Positions 41,696 to 48,968 of a DNA stretch of 64,000 nt are shown in pieces (the first letter of the stretch is position 1; each line of letters begins with the position of its first letter). The DNA is from Ruminococcus_C sp963590855 (GTDB lineage Bacteria; Bacillota; Clostridia; Oscillospirales; Ruminococcaceae): assembly GCA_963590855.1 (NCBI GenBank), contig CAVAQT010000014.1, forward strand, positions 8,299 through 72,298, read 5' to 3'. Under the pieces are notes generated by a model. That model saw only the letters and a list, made by a program, of their open reading frames with translations. It searched no databases and was not told the DNA's origin. Position numbers and translations under genes: made by a program.

Positions 41696-43144
41696 TTACG
41701 CCTCCTGTCCGGAAAACAAGTTTTCCACACGAATGGGGTTCAATTCCCAAACCGCTGCTTCTGCACGCTCTGCCAAAATGGTCAGCTTTGACTTAGCTGC
41801 GTTTGCATAAAACCGAGAGGTAAACACCGCTTCGCCGTCGTTGGCAAAGATCTCAATCGAAGATGCATCGCAGAAAAGCTGCAGCCGGCGCAGGTTTTCC
41901 AAGGGCACTTGCCGCATGGGGCGATTGTGTCCGCTCTCGCCAAATGTCAGCGTCAAAAAGCCGTCTTTCCAAGAGATCACGCCGTCTGTGCCGAAGCGTA
42001 CCTCTGCACTGTCGATTTCTGTAAAACGAATATCCGCCTCGTAAACAGAAAGCTTTTCCCACGTCGTCTCGCCGCTGACATGACCGCAGCGCATCCGTCC
42101 CCGCAGCTGCCGAAGCTCCGGAAGCGGTTCCTGCAGGATCTTTCCATCCCGCTGATGCAGCACTCTGGGAATCGTCAGCATATTAGTCCAGCCGTATTCC
42201 CGTTCCGGATAGCCATAGTCACAGTCCGGCATTCCCATCCAGCCAATGAGAATCCGTCTGCCCTGCTTGTCCTGATAAGTCTGCGGCGCATAAAAGTCAA
42301 ATCCGTGGTCAAACTCCTGGAATGCACCCAATCGGTTGGTTCCATAAAGATCGCCATCCAGACGGCAATAGCCGCTCTGGTAGATATTATGATACTTCCA
42401 GTCCTGTGCCTCTACACCCTGGGGCGAAAAGGAAAGAAACTGTACGCCGTCCAGGGTAAAGCAGTCGGGACATTCCCACATAAAGCCGAAAGGGGTATCA
42501 GAAGTCACACGATTCGCCAATTTCCACTGTGCCAGATCATCAGAACGATAAACCAGGATCTCTCCCACGTCATCCTTTCGGCGAGAGCCAAGCACCATGG
42601 TATAGCTTTCTCCGTCTTTCCACACCTTCGGATCGCGGACATGACAGGTCACATCTTCCGGATAGTCCCGATTATACAGCAGCACGGTTTTCTTTTCAAA
42701 GTGAATGCCGTCTGTACTCTCTGCCCGGATGGTATTGTGTTCTCTTCCGGCGGTGATATAGTCATAATCCGGGTTATCCCGCTGCAAAACATTTCCGGTG
42801 TAGAACACATAGAGCTTCTCCTCCTGCTCCAATGCCGAACCGGAATAGACACCGTGGCAGTCAAACTTTTCATCGCTGCAAAGCCCCGGCTCGTGATACT
42901 GATAGGTCACAAAATCCTCTGTGGAATAGTGCCCCCAGTAGTTCAACCCCGGCTTTACATCAAACGGCGAATACTGGAAAAAGATGTGATGCGTCGTGCC
43001 GACCTGACACAGCCCGTTGGGGTCGTTGAGCCAGCCTGTCATGGGTGCCAGGTGAAATGCCGGTCTCCACTGCTTTTCCCGGTCTGCGCTGCGTTCCAGC
43101 GCTTTGCAGGCGTTTTTCAGATTGATCGTTCTCACATTACTCAT
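41696..43144 (-). CDS. scrB: Sucrose-6-phosphate hydrolase (GH32)
   Basis: A 482-residue cytosolic beta-fructosidase that splits sucrose-6-phosphate into glucose-6-phosphate and fructose. The nucleophile is Asp41 in WLNDPNGL; CHVRDPKVW and WECPDCF carry the transition-state Asp and acid/base Glu. No signal peptide is present. A C-terminal beta-sandwich follows the five-bladed propeller. The gene lies between scrA and scrK in one operon. Confidence 0.94.
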   Translation of the reverse strand: MSNVRTINLKNACKALERSADREKQWRPAFHLAPMTGWLNDPNGLCQVGTTHHIFFQYSPFDVKPGLNYWGHYSTEDFVTYQYHEPGLCSDEKFDCHGVYSGSALEQEEKLYVFYTGNVLQRDNPDYDYITAGREHNTIRAESTDGIHFEKKTVLLYNRDYPEDVTCHVRDPKVWKDGESYTMVLGSRRKDDVGEILVYRSDDLAQWKLANRVTSDTPFGFMWECPDCFTLDGVQFLSFSPQGVEAQDWKYHNIYQSGYCRLDGDLYGTNRLGAFQEFDHGFDFYAPQTYQDKQGRRILIGWMGMPDCDYGYPEREYGWTNMLTIPRVLHQRDGKILQEPLPELRQLRGRMRCGHVSGETTWEKLSVYEADIRFTEIDSAEVRFGTDGVISWKDGFLTLTFGESGHNRPMRQVPLENLRRLQLFCDASSIEIFANDGEAVFTSRFYANAAKSKLTILAERAEAAVWELNPIRVENLFSGQEA

Positions 43145-43159
43145 AGTCTGAAACCTCCG

Positions 43160-44575
43160 TTATGCTTTGGAAACGGCCTTTTCTGCCGCCAGTTTTTCTG
43201 CCTTATAGCCAAAGAGCCAGGTCAGGATAAATGCAACACCCATTGCCACCAACATGGAGACAATATACTGAATGGGCTGATTCAGATGCAGCAGGATGGC
43301 AAAGATTCCGGTAACGCCGGTTGCCGTTGCACCCAGGTGGAAAATCGAAGTCATCAGCGCACCGCATGCGCCGCCGATCGAGCCGCAGATAAACACCTTG
43401 ATATACCGCAGGTTGACACCGAAAATTGCCGGTTCTGTGATGCCCATCATGCAGGACAGCGCTGCCGGGAATGCCAGAGAACGCATCTTCTGATCGCCGC
43501 GGCTCTTGAGTCCTACTGCCAGGCAGGCTGCACCCTGTGCCATATTTGCCGCAGATGCCAGCGGCAGCCAGTGTGTCACACCGTACTGAGACAACTGACC
43601 CAGGTCAATGATCGTATACATATGATGCACGCCTGCCACAACTGTAGACGAATACAATCCGCCCATGAGGAATGCGCCGATACCGAAAGGAACAGCGATC
43701 AGCCACTGTACACCATCCAGTACCCATGTCTCCAGCTGAGAGAACACCGGGCCAATGGCGGTGAGTGCCAGGTATCCGGTCACACCAACACTAACCAAAG
43801 GCGTTACAAACAAGTCAATCGATGCCGGCACGATCTTATGCAGTCGTTTTTCCAGGAAGCACATAAGCCAAACCGAAATGATGACCGGAATGACATGTCC
43901 CTGATATCCCACGGCATTGACATCGTACAAGCCAAACCAGACGGAGAATTTCGGGATCGTCTCGCCGGCTTCTACCGCAGATGCTACATTCCAGGCATTC
44001 ATCAGATCGGGATGGATCATAATCATGCCGATCACCGACCCCAGGAACATATTGCCGCCGAACGCCTTTGCCGCACTGGTGGCGATCAGAATGGGCAGGA
44101 AGGTGAATGCCGTGTTGGAAAACATATGAAAGATCTTATAGGTATCCGAATCTGCCATTGCCGGGAACAGTGTGCTGAAACCTTCCAACAGTCCCATCAG
44201 CAGACCGGTTGCAACAATTGCCGGAATAATGGGGACGAAAATGTCACCCAGTGTTTTGATCGCCTTTTTGAACGGATTCATCTTTTGTGTGGCTGCTGCC
44301 TTGACATCGTCCTTTGTGGCAGTTTCAATGCCGGACACAGCAACGAACTCATCATAGACCCGATTTACCACACCAGTTCCAAAAATGATCTGGAGCTGTC
44401 CCTGGGCAATAAAGACGCCCTTTACCCCTTCGATCTCCTCGATCTCTTCTTTTTTGATATTCTTCTCATCTTTTACGACCAGACGCAGACGAGTTGCACA
44501 GTGTGCACCGGAAATCAGATTTTCCTTTCCGCCGATCTTCTCTAGTACCTGTACCGCAGCTTCATGATAATTCAT
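43160..44575 (-). CDS. scrA: PTS sucrose-type EIIBC transporter
   Basis: A 471-residue membrane transporter. EIIB is N-terminal, with the phosphorylated Cys26 in ISGAHCATRLRL; an EIIC domain of about ten helices follows (YLALTAIGPVFSQLE, GVHHMYTIIDLGQL, GITEPAIFGVNLRY). It imports sucrose as sucrose-6-phosphate. The C-terminus is short and lacks EIIA, supplied by the gene at 40192. AAAGGAG precedes the ATG. It is the first gene of the operon, behind two LacI-type operators. Confidence 0.94.
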   Translation of the reverse strand: MNYHEAAVQVLEKIGGKENLISGAHCATRLRLVVKDEKNIKKEEIEEIEGVKGVFIAQGQLQIIFGTGVVNRVYDEFVAVSGIETATKDDVKAAATQKMNPFKKAIKTLGDIFVPIIPAIVATGLLMGLLEGFSTLFPAMADSDTYKIFHMFSNTAFTFLPILIATSAAKAFGGNMFLGSVIGMIMIHPDLMNAWNVASAVEAGETIPKFSVWFGLYDVNAVGYQGHVIPVIISVWLMCFLEKRLHKIVPASIDLFVTPLVSVGVTGYLALTAIGPVFSQLETWVLDGVQWLIAVPFGIGAFLMGGLYSSTVVAGVHHMYTIIDLGQLSQYGVTHWLPLASAANMAQGAACLAVGLKSRGDQKMRSLAFPAALSCMMGITEPAIFGVNLRYIKVFICGSIGGACGALMTSIFHLGATATGVTGIFAILLHLNQPIQYIVSMLVAMGVAFILTWLFGYKAEKLAAEKAVSKA

Positions 44576-44644
44576 AAGATCATCTCCTTTGAACTTTCTT
44601 TCCTTTTCAAGTGGATTCTGATATAAAAAAATCCATTTTCTCCG

Positions 44645-44692
44645 AACAGTGAATCCGGCTTTTTTTGCCGGAACTGCTGTTCTTTTGTTTCT
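44645..44692 (-). promoter_or_regulatory. Structured leader of scrA
   Basis: The scrA transcript would start near 44747 and have about 170 nt before the ATG. On the minus strand GAACAG/CTGTTC encloses TCCGGC/GCCGGA around A7, and a second hairpin GCTGAGATG/CATTTCAGC lies just upstream. A T7 run follows 10 nt after the first hairpin. This could be an attenuator, but no known RAT-type antiterminator sequence is evident. Confidence 0.4.
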
Positions 44693-44728
44693 GCTGAAAT
44701 GTTTCCGGAAGCATCTCAGCCGCCGTAT

Positions 44729-44740
44729 GAAATCGATTTC
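44729..44740. promoter_or_regulatory. LacI/ScrR operator, proximal
   Basis: GAAATCGATTTC is a perfect palindrome just downstream of the scrA -10 (TATAAT on the minus strand, 44759-44754). Repressor bound here would block transcription start. Confidence 0.72.
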
Positions 44741-44836
44741 TTAATGTAATTCTATTATAGCAGAAACGAGAGAAAATGGAAAGTGGTAAAACCACCAAAC
44801 TTATCAAATCTTTTTTGTATCTTGGCACAGTTAATG

Positions 44837-44850
44837 TGAAATCGTTTTCA
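44837..44850. promoter_or_regulatory. LacI/ScrR operator, distal
   Basis: TGAAATCGTTTTCA is a near-perfect copy of the proximal operator. The centres are 109 bp apart, close to a whole number of helical turns, which suits DNA looping. The rest of the 474-nt gap 44576-45049 holds the scrA leader and the scrR terminator. Confidence 0.68.
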
Positions 44851-44879
44851 TATTAGCCGTTCCCATGAGGATTTTCGAG

Positions 44880-44912
44880 TAAAAAAGTCATCCGCTGCTT
44901 GTCCGGCAGACT
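44880..44912 (-). terminator. Probable terminator of scrR
   Basis: On the minus strand AGTC..CCG pairs with CGG..GACT, followed by T6. It is a modest hairpin about 140 nt after the scrR stop. Confidence 0.5.
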
Positions 44913-45049
44913 GCATTTTTCTTTCATAAGCAGGTACATGAGAAAAATCGTCCCCGGATTTTCTGCGGAATTATTTCAGTCCTGTTTGCAGGCGCGCTCT
45001 TCTTTCTGAGCTGCGCTCATCTTTCTCTTTTGAAGCAGCAGCATTGTCC

Positions 45050-46045
45050 TTACTGCTCTGCACCAGTGCTTTCCCGTTCATACAAACGGCACTGCATCTG
45101 CGCGGTGCGGATCTCCTCATTGCCGTTCTGGATCATGTCCATCAGGATCGCGCCAGCCTCCAGACCGCCGGTGCGGTGAGAGAGGTTGACAGAAGTCAGA
45201 TGAGGTGTATAGATAGCGGACATCCGATTGTTGCCCACTGCTGCCACTTTTACCTGCTCCGGAATGGAAAAACCTGCCCGACGCAGGGTATCCAGTGCAC
45301 CAAAGGCAATGGTATCCGTCGCACAGAACACACCGTCAAAGGGAATCCCCTTTTCCAGAAATGCCTGCATGGCGTCTGTGCCGTCCTGTGTGGTAAATCC
45401 GGCGCATTCTGCGATCAGTTCATTTTGAAAAGGAATCCCGTTTTTCTCCAGGGTATCCAGATAACCGCCTCTTCTGGCACGTCCAGCAGCCTTATCCTTT
45501 AATGTAACAGCCAGATGCACAATGCGCCGGCAGCCATTCTGGATCAGGCAGTCTGTGGCAAGCTGTGCTGCACCGTAGTCGTCAAAATAGACGCAGGATA
45601 CGTCAGATTCCTGCTGTCCCATGAGGACAATGGGCTTCTTATAGGATTTCATCAGTGCAAGATGCTTCTTGGTCATCAATGTTCCGATAAAGATCACGCC
45701 ATCTACGTTGTTCAGACGAAAGGTCTTGAGGTACTCCAATTCCTTCTCTGTATCGTTTCCGGTGTTTGCCAGCAGCACCTGATAGCCGGCATTGTTCACG
45801 ATCTCCGTAATCCCATCTACCATTCTGCCGACAGACTCTGAGCTGATCTTCGGCACAATAACGCCGATCAGGTTGTTTTTTCCGGTGCGAAGCGTCTGTG
45901 CAGATGAACTGGGCGTATATCCTGTCCGTGCAATCACCTCTTGAATCCGCTTACGCTTTTCTTCACTGACATAGCCATTATTCAAAAAACGAGAGACAGT
46001 CGCCGTAGAAACCTCTGCCAACTGTGCGATCGTGCTGATGTTCAT
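45050..46045 (-). CDS. scrR: LacI-family repressor of the sucrose operon
   Basis: A 331-residue regulator: an N-terminal helix-turn-helix (NISTIAQLAEVSTATVSRFLNNG) and a periplasmic-binding-like sugar domain with GVIVPKISSESVGRMVDGI and FDGVFCATDTIAFGALDTL. It lies directly upstream of scrA, whose promoter has two LacI-type palindromes, so control of sucrose use is likely. The ATG at 46045 has GTGAGGAT upstream; the longer frame to 46090 is not preferred. A promoter (TTGCAT-N17-TACAAT) lies at 46127-46155. Confidence 0.88.
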   Translation of the reverse strand: MNISTIAQLAEVSTATVSRFLNNGYVSEEKRKRIQEVIARTGYTPSSSAQTLRTGKNNLIGVIVPKISSESVGRMVDGITEIVNNAGYQVLLANTGNDTEKELEYLKTFRLNNVDGVIFIGTLMTKKHLALMKSYKKPIVLMGQQESDVSCVYFDDYGAAQLATDCLIQNGCRRIVHLAVTLKDKAAGRARRGGYLDTLEKNGIPFQNELIAECAGFTTQDGTDAMQAFLEKGIPFDGVFCATDTIAFGALDTLRRAGFSIPEQVKVAAVGNNRMSAIYTPHLTSVNLSHRTGGLEAGAILMDMIQNGNEEIRTAQMQCRLYERESTGAEQ

Positions 46046-46126
46046 AGGATAATCCTCACCTTTCTTATGAAAAACGCCCGTTCCCTGCAAAACGGCGGAC
46101 GAATTCCATCATGAATTCTCACATTT

Positions 46127-46155
46127 ATTGTAACATATTGCCATAAAAAATGCAA
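46127..46155 (-). promoter_or_regulatory. Promoter of scrR
   Basis: Minus-strand TTGCAT (46155-46150), 17 bp, TACAAT (46132-46127). Confidence 0.65.
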
Positions 46156-46254
46156 GCATTATCCGGAATTTCATGACTATACCTAATTCATTCCCCAAAG
46201 TTTTGTGTTTTTTGACGATTTGAATTTCCAAAATCCCCATAAATGCACCCTATA

Positions 46255-46833
46255 TCAAGCTGTTGTATCCCAGAGCTGCAGCACCAGACAGCACAGCATC
46301 ACCAATAATGACCTGCTCCGGACACCGGATACGAGACACAATACCAGCAGAACAGCCGCTGTCAGCAGTCCCAGCCATTGCAGCAGCACTGCGGTACGAT
46401 CCGGTAAAATACCGCATGCCAGAAACACACTGCGGCAAACTGCGCCGCCGTCCAGCCGCGGAAACGGCAGCAGGTTAAACAGACCCAATCCCAGATGCAG
46501 CATTCCCGCAGATGCGCCCGCATCCCAGAGCAAAAGCATGCTGCCGATCAGCAGATTGACGCAAGGGCCGGCAAGGGAGATCAGGATATCCTGCCAGTAT
46601 GCGCCATATGCCGCCGCTGGGACGATCAGCGCCCCTGCGCCGCAGAGGGAAACCGCACGAACATGCCGCCGAAAAAGCCGCAGCACCACCAAATGTCCCA
46701 GTTCATGGAGCAGACAAGCAGACAGTACCAGAAAAAAATACCAGCTTCCGCCCCAGAGTGCCGTTAGCGCTGCCGCTGCAAAAAAGCTGAACTCCACAGT
46801 ATACACCGCATTGCCCCAACGCCATCGTATCAC
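46255..46833 (-). CDS. M50-family site-2 protease, SpoIVFB-like
   Basis: A 192-residue intramembrane zinc protease with about six hydrophobic segments. HELGH (43-47) gives the zinc ligands and catalytic Glu, and NLLPFPRLDGG (120-130) gives the third ligand, Asp128. SpoIVFB cleaves pro-sigma-K in the mother cell; the size and sporulation genes nearby fit this, but other S2P roles are possible. The start is a GTG at 46833 overlapping the upstream stop (GTGA); longer frames would run into that gene. Confidence 0.8.
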   Translation of the reverse strand: MIRWRWGNAVYTVEFSFFAAAALTALWGGSWYFFLVLSACLLHELGHLVVLRLFRRHVRAVSLCGAGALIVPAAAYGAYWQDILISLAGPCVNLLIGSMLLLWDAGASAGMLHLGLGLFNLLPFPRLDGGAVCRSVFLACGILPDRTAVLLQWLGLLTAAVLLVLCLVSGVRSRSLLVMLCCLVLQLWDTTA

Positions 46834-47141
46834 TGCTGCATCCACTGCTTTGCCGCCTGGAGCAGTGCATCCAGCCACTGTATCGGCGGTGCATCCCGAT
46901 GAGATGCGTATTGTTCCAGCAAAAGCGTCTGCCACTCCGGTTTCAGCCAGTGCAGTGCAAACACACAGAGCACCAACACCATACACAGAATACACTGTGT
47001 CAGCGCCACATCATCGGCACGCTGAGGCTTGTAATGTGTCGCCGTGCCGGAGATGCAGAGCGGCTCCGGCATGCTCTCACTGGTGACCGGCTCACCTTCA
47101 GGCTTCTGCTGTGATTCCATTGGATGTTCCATTTCTTCCAT
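46830..47141 (-). CDS. Small bitopic membrane protein coupled to the M50 protease
   Basis: A 103-residue protein with a hydrophilic, Glu/Pro-rich N-terminus, one membrane helix at about 46-66 (ALTQCILCMVLVLCVFALHWL), and about 35 residues outside. AGGAG precedes the ATG at 47141. Its stop overlaps the protease start by 4 nt, so the two are translationally coupled. In Bacillus spoIVFA precedes spoIVFB, and this could be a much-reduced SpoIVFA-type partner; it lacks the M23-like domain of true SpoIVFA. Function not established. Confidence 0.6.
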   Translation of the reverse strand: MEEMEHPMESQQKPEGEPVTSESMPEPLCISGTATHYKPQRADDVALTQCILCMVLVLCVFALHWLKPEWQTLLLEQYASHRDAPPIQWLDALLQAAKQWMQQ

Positions 47142-47182
47142 AAACAGTCCGCTCCTTTCTGTCAAAGCATATGTGACCGGAC

Positions 47183-47220
47183 AAAAAAATAGACCTGTAC
47201 CGGCTGGTACAGGTCTATTT
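47183..47220 (-). terminator. Terminator of spoVM
   Basis: AAATAGACCTGTACC pairs perfectly with its complement over a 4-nt loop; the minus strand continues with seven T. It isolates spoVM from the M50 operon. Confidence 0.87.
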
Positions 47221-47302
47221 CTCTCAGCACAGCCGACACTGCCCATTCCGGGGCACCGGCCGTACCGCATCGTTCGGTTTGTTCCTCTGAGCCACGGTAC
47301 GC

Positions 47303-47398
47303 TTACTGCTCCTCCGACGGCGCTTCCTTCTGGATCTTAAAGATCATGCGAAACAGACCAGACAGGATCTTCGGACTCTTAACAACAACAATTTTCAT
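47303..47398 (-). CDS. spoVM: Stage V sporulation protein SpoVM (31 residues)
   Basis: A 31-codon gene. The peptide starts MKIVVVKSPKILSGLFR and ends QKEAPSEEQ. Bacillus SpoVM starts MKFYTIKLPKFLGGIVR, so the two share the MK start, Pro9, the PK-x-L-x-G core and Arg17. SpoVM is an amphipathic helix that senses forespore membrane curvature and recruits SpoIVA, also encoded here. AAAGGAG lies 10 nt before the ATG and a strong terminator follows. The tail is a few residues longer than in Bacillus. Confidence 0.88.
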   Translation of the reverse strand: MKIVVVKSPKILSGLFRMIFKIQKEAPSEEQ

Positions 47399-47448
47399 AG
47401 GGGTATCGCTCCTTTCATGTACACTGCCGGATCGGCAGCCTCTGTTTC

Positions 47449-47478
47449 AGTATATTCTCCAATGCAAAAAAGGTGCAA
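47449..47478 (-). promoter_or_regulatory. Possible promoter of spoVM
   Basis: Minus-strand TTGCAC (47478-47473), 18 bp, TATACT (47454-47449). In Bacillus spoVM is made under sigma-E; I cannot tell which sigma factor would use this. Confidence 0.4.
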
Positions 47479-47522
47479 AACCGCAAAATGCCCGGGCAGT
47501 TTCTCTGCGCCCGGGCACCTTT
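47465..47522. terminator. Terminator region between agrB and spoVM
   Basis: TGCCCGGGC pairs with GCCCGGGCA over a 10-nt loop, nested in an outer AAAGGTGC/GCACCTTT pairing, ending in T6 on the minus strand. The rest of the 375-nt gap 47399-47773 shows no gene I would defend. Confidence 0.68.
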
Positions 47523-47773
47523 GTGTATTCCGATTTTCAGCTTTTGCGTGTTTTGTTGTCTCCGAGTCCGTGAGAATCTCTCACGGCAACGCATTGCATT
47601 CCGCGTGTTCTGCGCTTTTTTGCGCCTTTCTTTTTTCTGTCCGCGGTGAAAATAGGTTTGATTCACTCGTTTTTTGTTCTTTCTTTTGTTCTCTCCCGAA
47701 TCGATCCCGGCAAGCATGCAGCATATATGCATTCGTTCGGCGAATCCTGCTGCATGTTCCTGTTTGTCTCTTT

Positions 47774-48346
47774 TCATCTGAACCGATTCTTGATCTCTCC
47801 GGCGGCAAGCATTCCGCTCAGCGCCAATATCGCCCAAAGGATGCAGTTTCCTGCCTGCTCCAACTGCAGACAATACAGCACGATCATACAGACGCTCTCC
47901 AGGCACCAGACCAATCTGGTACGCCGCCGATATACTTTTATTTCAATCTCATCCAACGGTTTGTTGCGGTCAGCCACAGGAGCCAGCCGCCACAGCAGTG
48001 CGCCGGAGCAGCCGTAGCACAGCGCAGCCGTCCCCAAAGAAAACGGCAAAAAGCGCAGGCACAACAGCACCGCAGCCAGCATTCCCACAGAATACCAATA
48101 GCAGCGCAGAGGCGTCTTGGCATGAAATCCGCCGGCATAACTGCGCAGCGGGATATAGGCCACCAAAAACAGCACGCTCTCCCAGAGCATCCCCAACACC
48201 GCCCCGATACAGAGCGATGTCACCAGATTCAGAAAAACAGAGCAAAGCTGCTTGATGCCGTACCGACAGACCTCAAAATCCTTTTCCGCGATCACGCCAT
48301 TTGCTGCAAAACGGTGTGCGGCCGCATCCGACAGTCTGGAAAACAT
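47774..48346 (-). CDS. agrB: AgrB-type peptide-processing membrane protease
   Basis: A 190-residue membrane cysteine protease with several hydrophobic segments. The catalytic pair is His75 and Cys82 in SYAGGFHAKTPLRCYW, close to His77/Cys84 of staphylococcal AgrB. AgrB cuts the AgrD propeptide and forms the thiolactone ring of the autoinducer. The start overlaps the agrD stop by 1 nt (TGATG). No AgrC/AgrA two-component genes are nearby, so the receiver is elsewhere or absent. Confidence 0.93.
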   Translation of the reverse strand: MFSRLSDAAAHRFAANGVIAEKDFEVCRYGIKQLCSVFLNLVTSLCIGAVLGMLWESVLFLVAYIPLRSYAGGFHAKTPLRCYWYSVGMLAAVLLCLRFLPFSLGTAALCYGCSGALLWRLAPVADRNKPLDEIEIKVYRRRTRLVWCLESVCMIVLYCLQLEQAGNCILWAILALSGMLAAGEIKNRFR

Positions 48347-48501
48347 CAGAATTTCCGCAGGCTCTTGGCAGATTTCGGCATCTCATCCTGATAGCTCAGA
48401 TAGATACAGGTCGAATTTGCCGTCAGTGTCGTCATGACCATTGCCAGTGCTGCAAACATACCGCCAAACATTCCACAAAAACGCATCATTTTCTTTTTCA
48501 T
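48346..48501 (-). CDS. agrD: AgrD-type cyclic autoinducer propeptide (51 residues)
   Basis: A 51-codon gene just before agrB. An amphipathic N-terminal leader (MKKKMMRFCGMFGGMFAALA) is followed by the likely signal core NSTCIYLSYQ and the acidic/Pro tail QDEMPKSAKSLRKF, as in clostridial cyclic lactone peptides. The ring would form from Cys32; the exact ends of the mature signal cannot be fixed by eye. AAGGAAAG precedes the ATG. Confidence 0.88.
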   Translation of the reverse strand: MKKKMMRFCGMFGGMFAALAMVMTTLTANSTCIYLSYQDEMPKSAKSLRKF

Positions 48502-48557
48502 TGTCTTTCATCTTTCCTTTCTTTCAGGAATCTGCCTTTTGCAGATTCGTCAATGTC

Positions 48558-48620
48558 CTATCCAGTTGCATTATGCACAGCCAAACCGGAACGCGTCCAC
48601 AAAAGTTCACGATTCGGCAT
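48558..48620 (-). CDS. Possible 20-residue ORF upstream of agrD
   Basis: AAAGGAGG lies 11 nt before an ATG that opens 20 codons (MPNRELLWTRSGLAVHNATG, then TAG), ending 57 nt before agrD. The ribosome site is stronger than agrD's own. It may be a leader peptide or chance; no homolog is known to me. Confidence 0.3.
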   Translation of the reverse strand: MPNRELLWTRSGLAVHNATG

Positions 48621-48659
48621 GTGGTACAAATCCTCCTTTCCGGGAATCTCCTATTCTCC

Positions 48660-48761
48660 GGAAATCACAGCGAGATATACCTTTTTCCCCGTGATTTCCC
48701 CACAAAAAAGCGCACTTTTTGAACTGTATTTTGCCTTTTCTGTAATCCCATATGTATTATA
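48660..48761 (-). promoter_or_regulatory. agrD promoter and leader hairpin
   Basis: A TATAAT on the minus strand (48761-48756) has no good -35, suggesting an activated promoter. The leader contains a perfect 9-bp stem GGAAATCAC/GTGATTTCC (48660-48699) with a 22-nt loop. These, the small ORF and the EF-G terminator are all that I see in the gap 48502-48968. Confidence 0.45.
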
Positions 48762-48864
48762 GCACGTTTTTCTGTTTTGCACCGGCTAATGTTAAAAATG
48801 ACTGCGGAGATGTTAAAAACAACATTTCGGAAATGGAATAAACCATATTTTTCTATCTATTTTA

Positions 48865-48903
48865 CAAAAAATACGCCGTTCAGATTATTTCATCCGAACG
48901 GCG
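48865..48903 (-). terminator. Terminator of the EF-G-like gene
   Basis: CGCCGTTCGGAT pairs with ATCTGAACGGCG (one mismatch) and the minus strand continues with T6, about 65 nt after the stop. Confidence 0.82.
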
Positions 48904-48968
48904 CAGAAACAATGCGCGAAACGCACTGCATCATCGTTTATATTATATCGCTACAGAAAAAAGTTCTA

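Noticed and set aside
41909..44545. 878-codon open frame opposite scrB/scrA
   Set aside because: Spans two well-supported genes on the other strand and has no domain or ribosome site.
46205..47086. 293-codon plus-strand frame over the M50 protease and its partner
   Set aside because: Pro/Arg/Thr/Ser-rich shadow; the minus-strand frames carry HELGH and coupled start-stop overlaps.
47415..47906. 163-codon minus-strand frame overlapping the end of agrB
   Set aside because: It runs through the agrB terminator hairpin and has a Lys/Arg/Gln-rich, non-domain translation.
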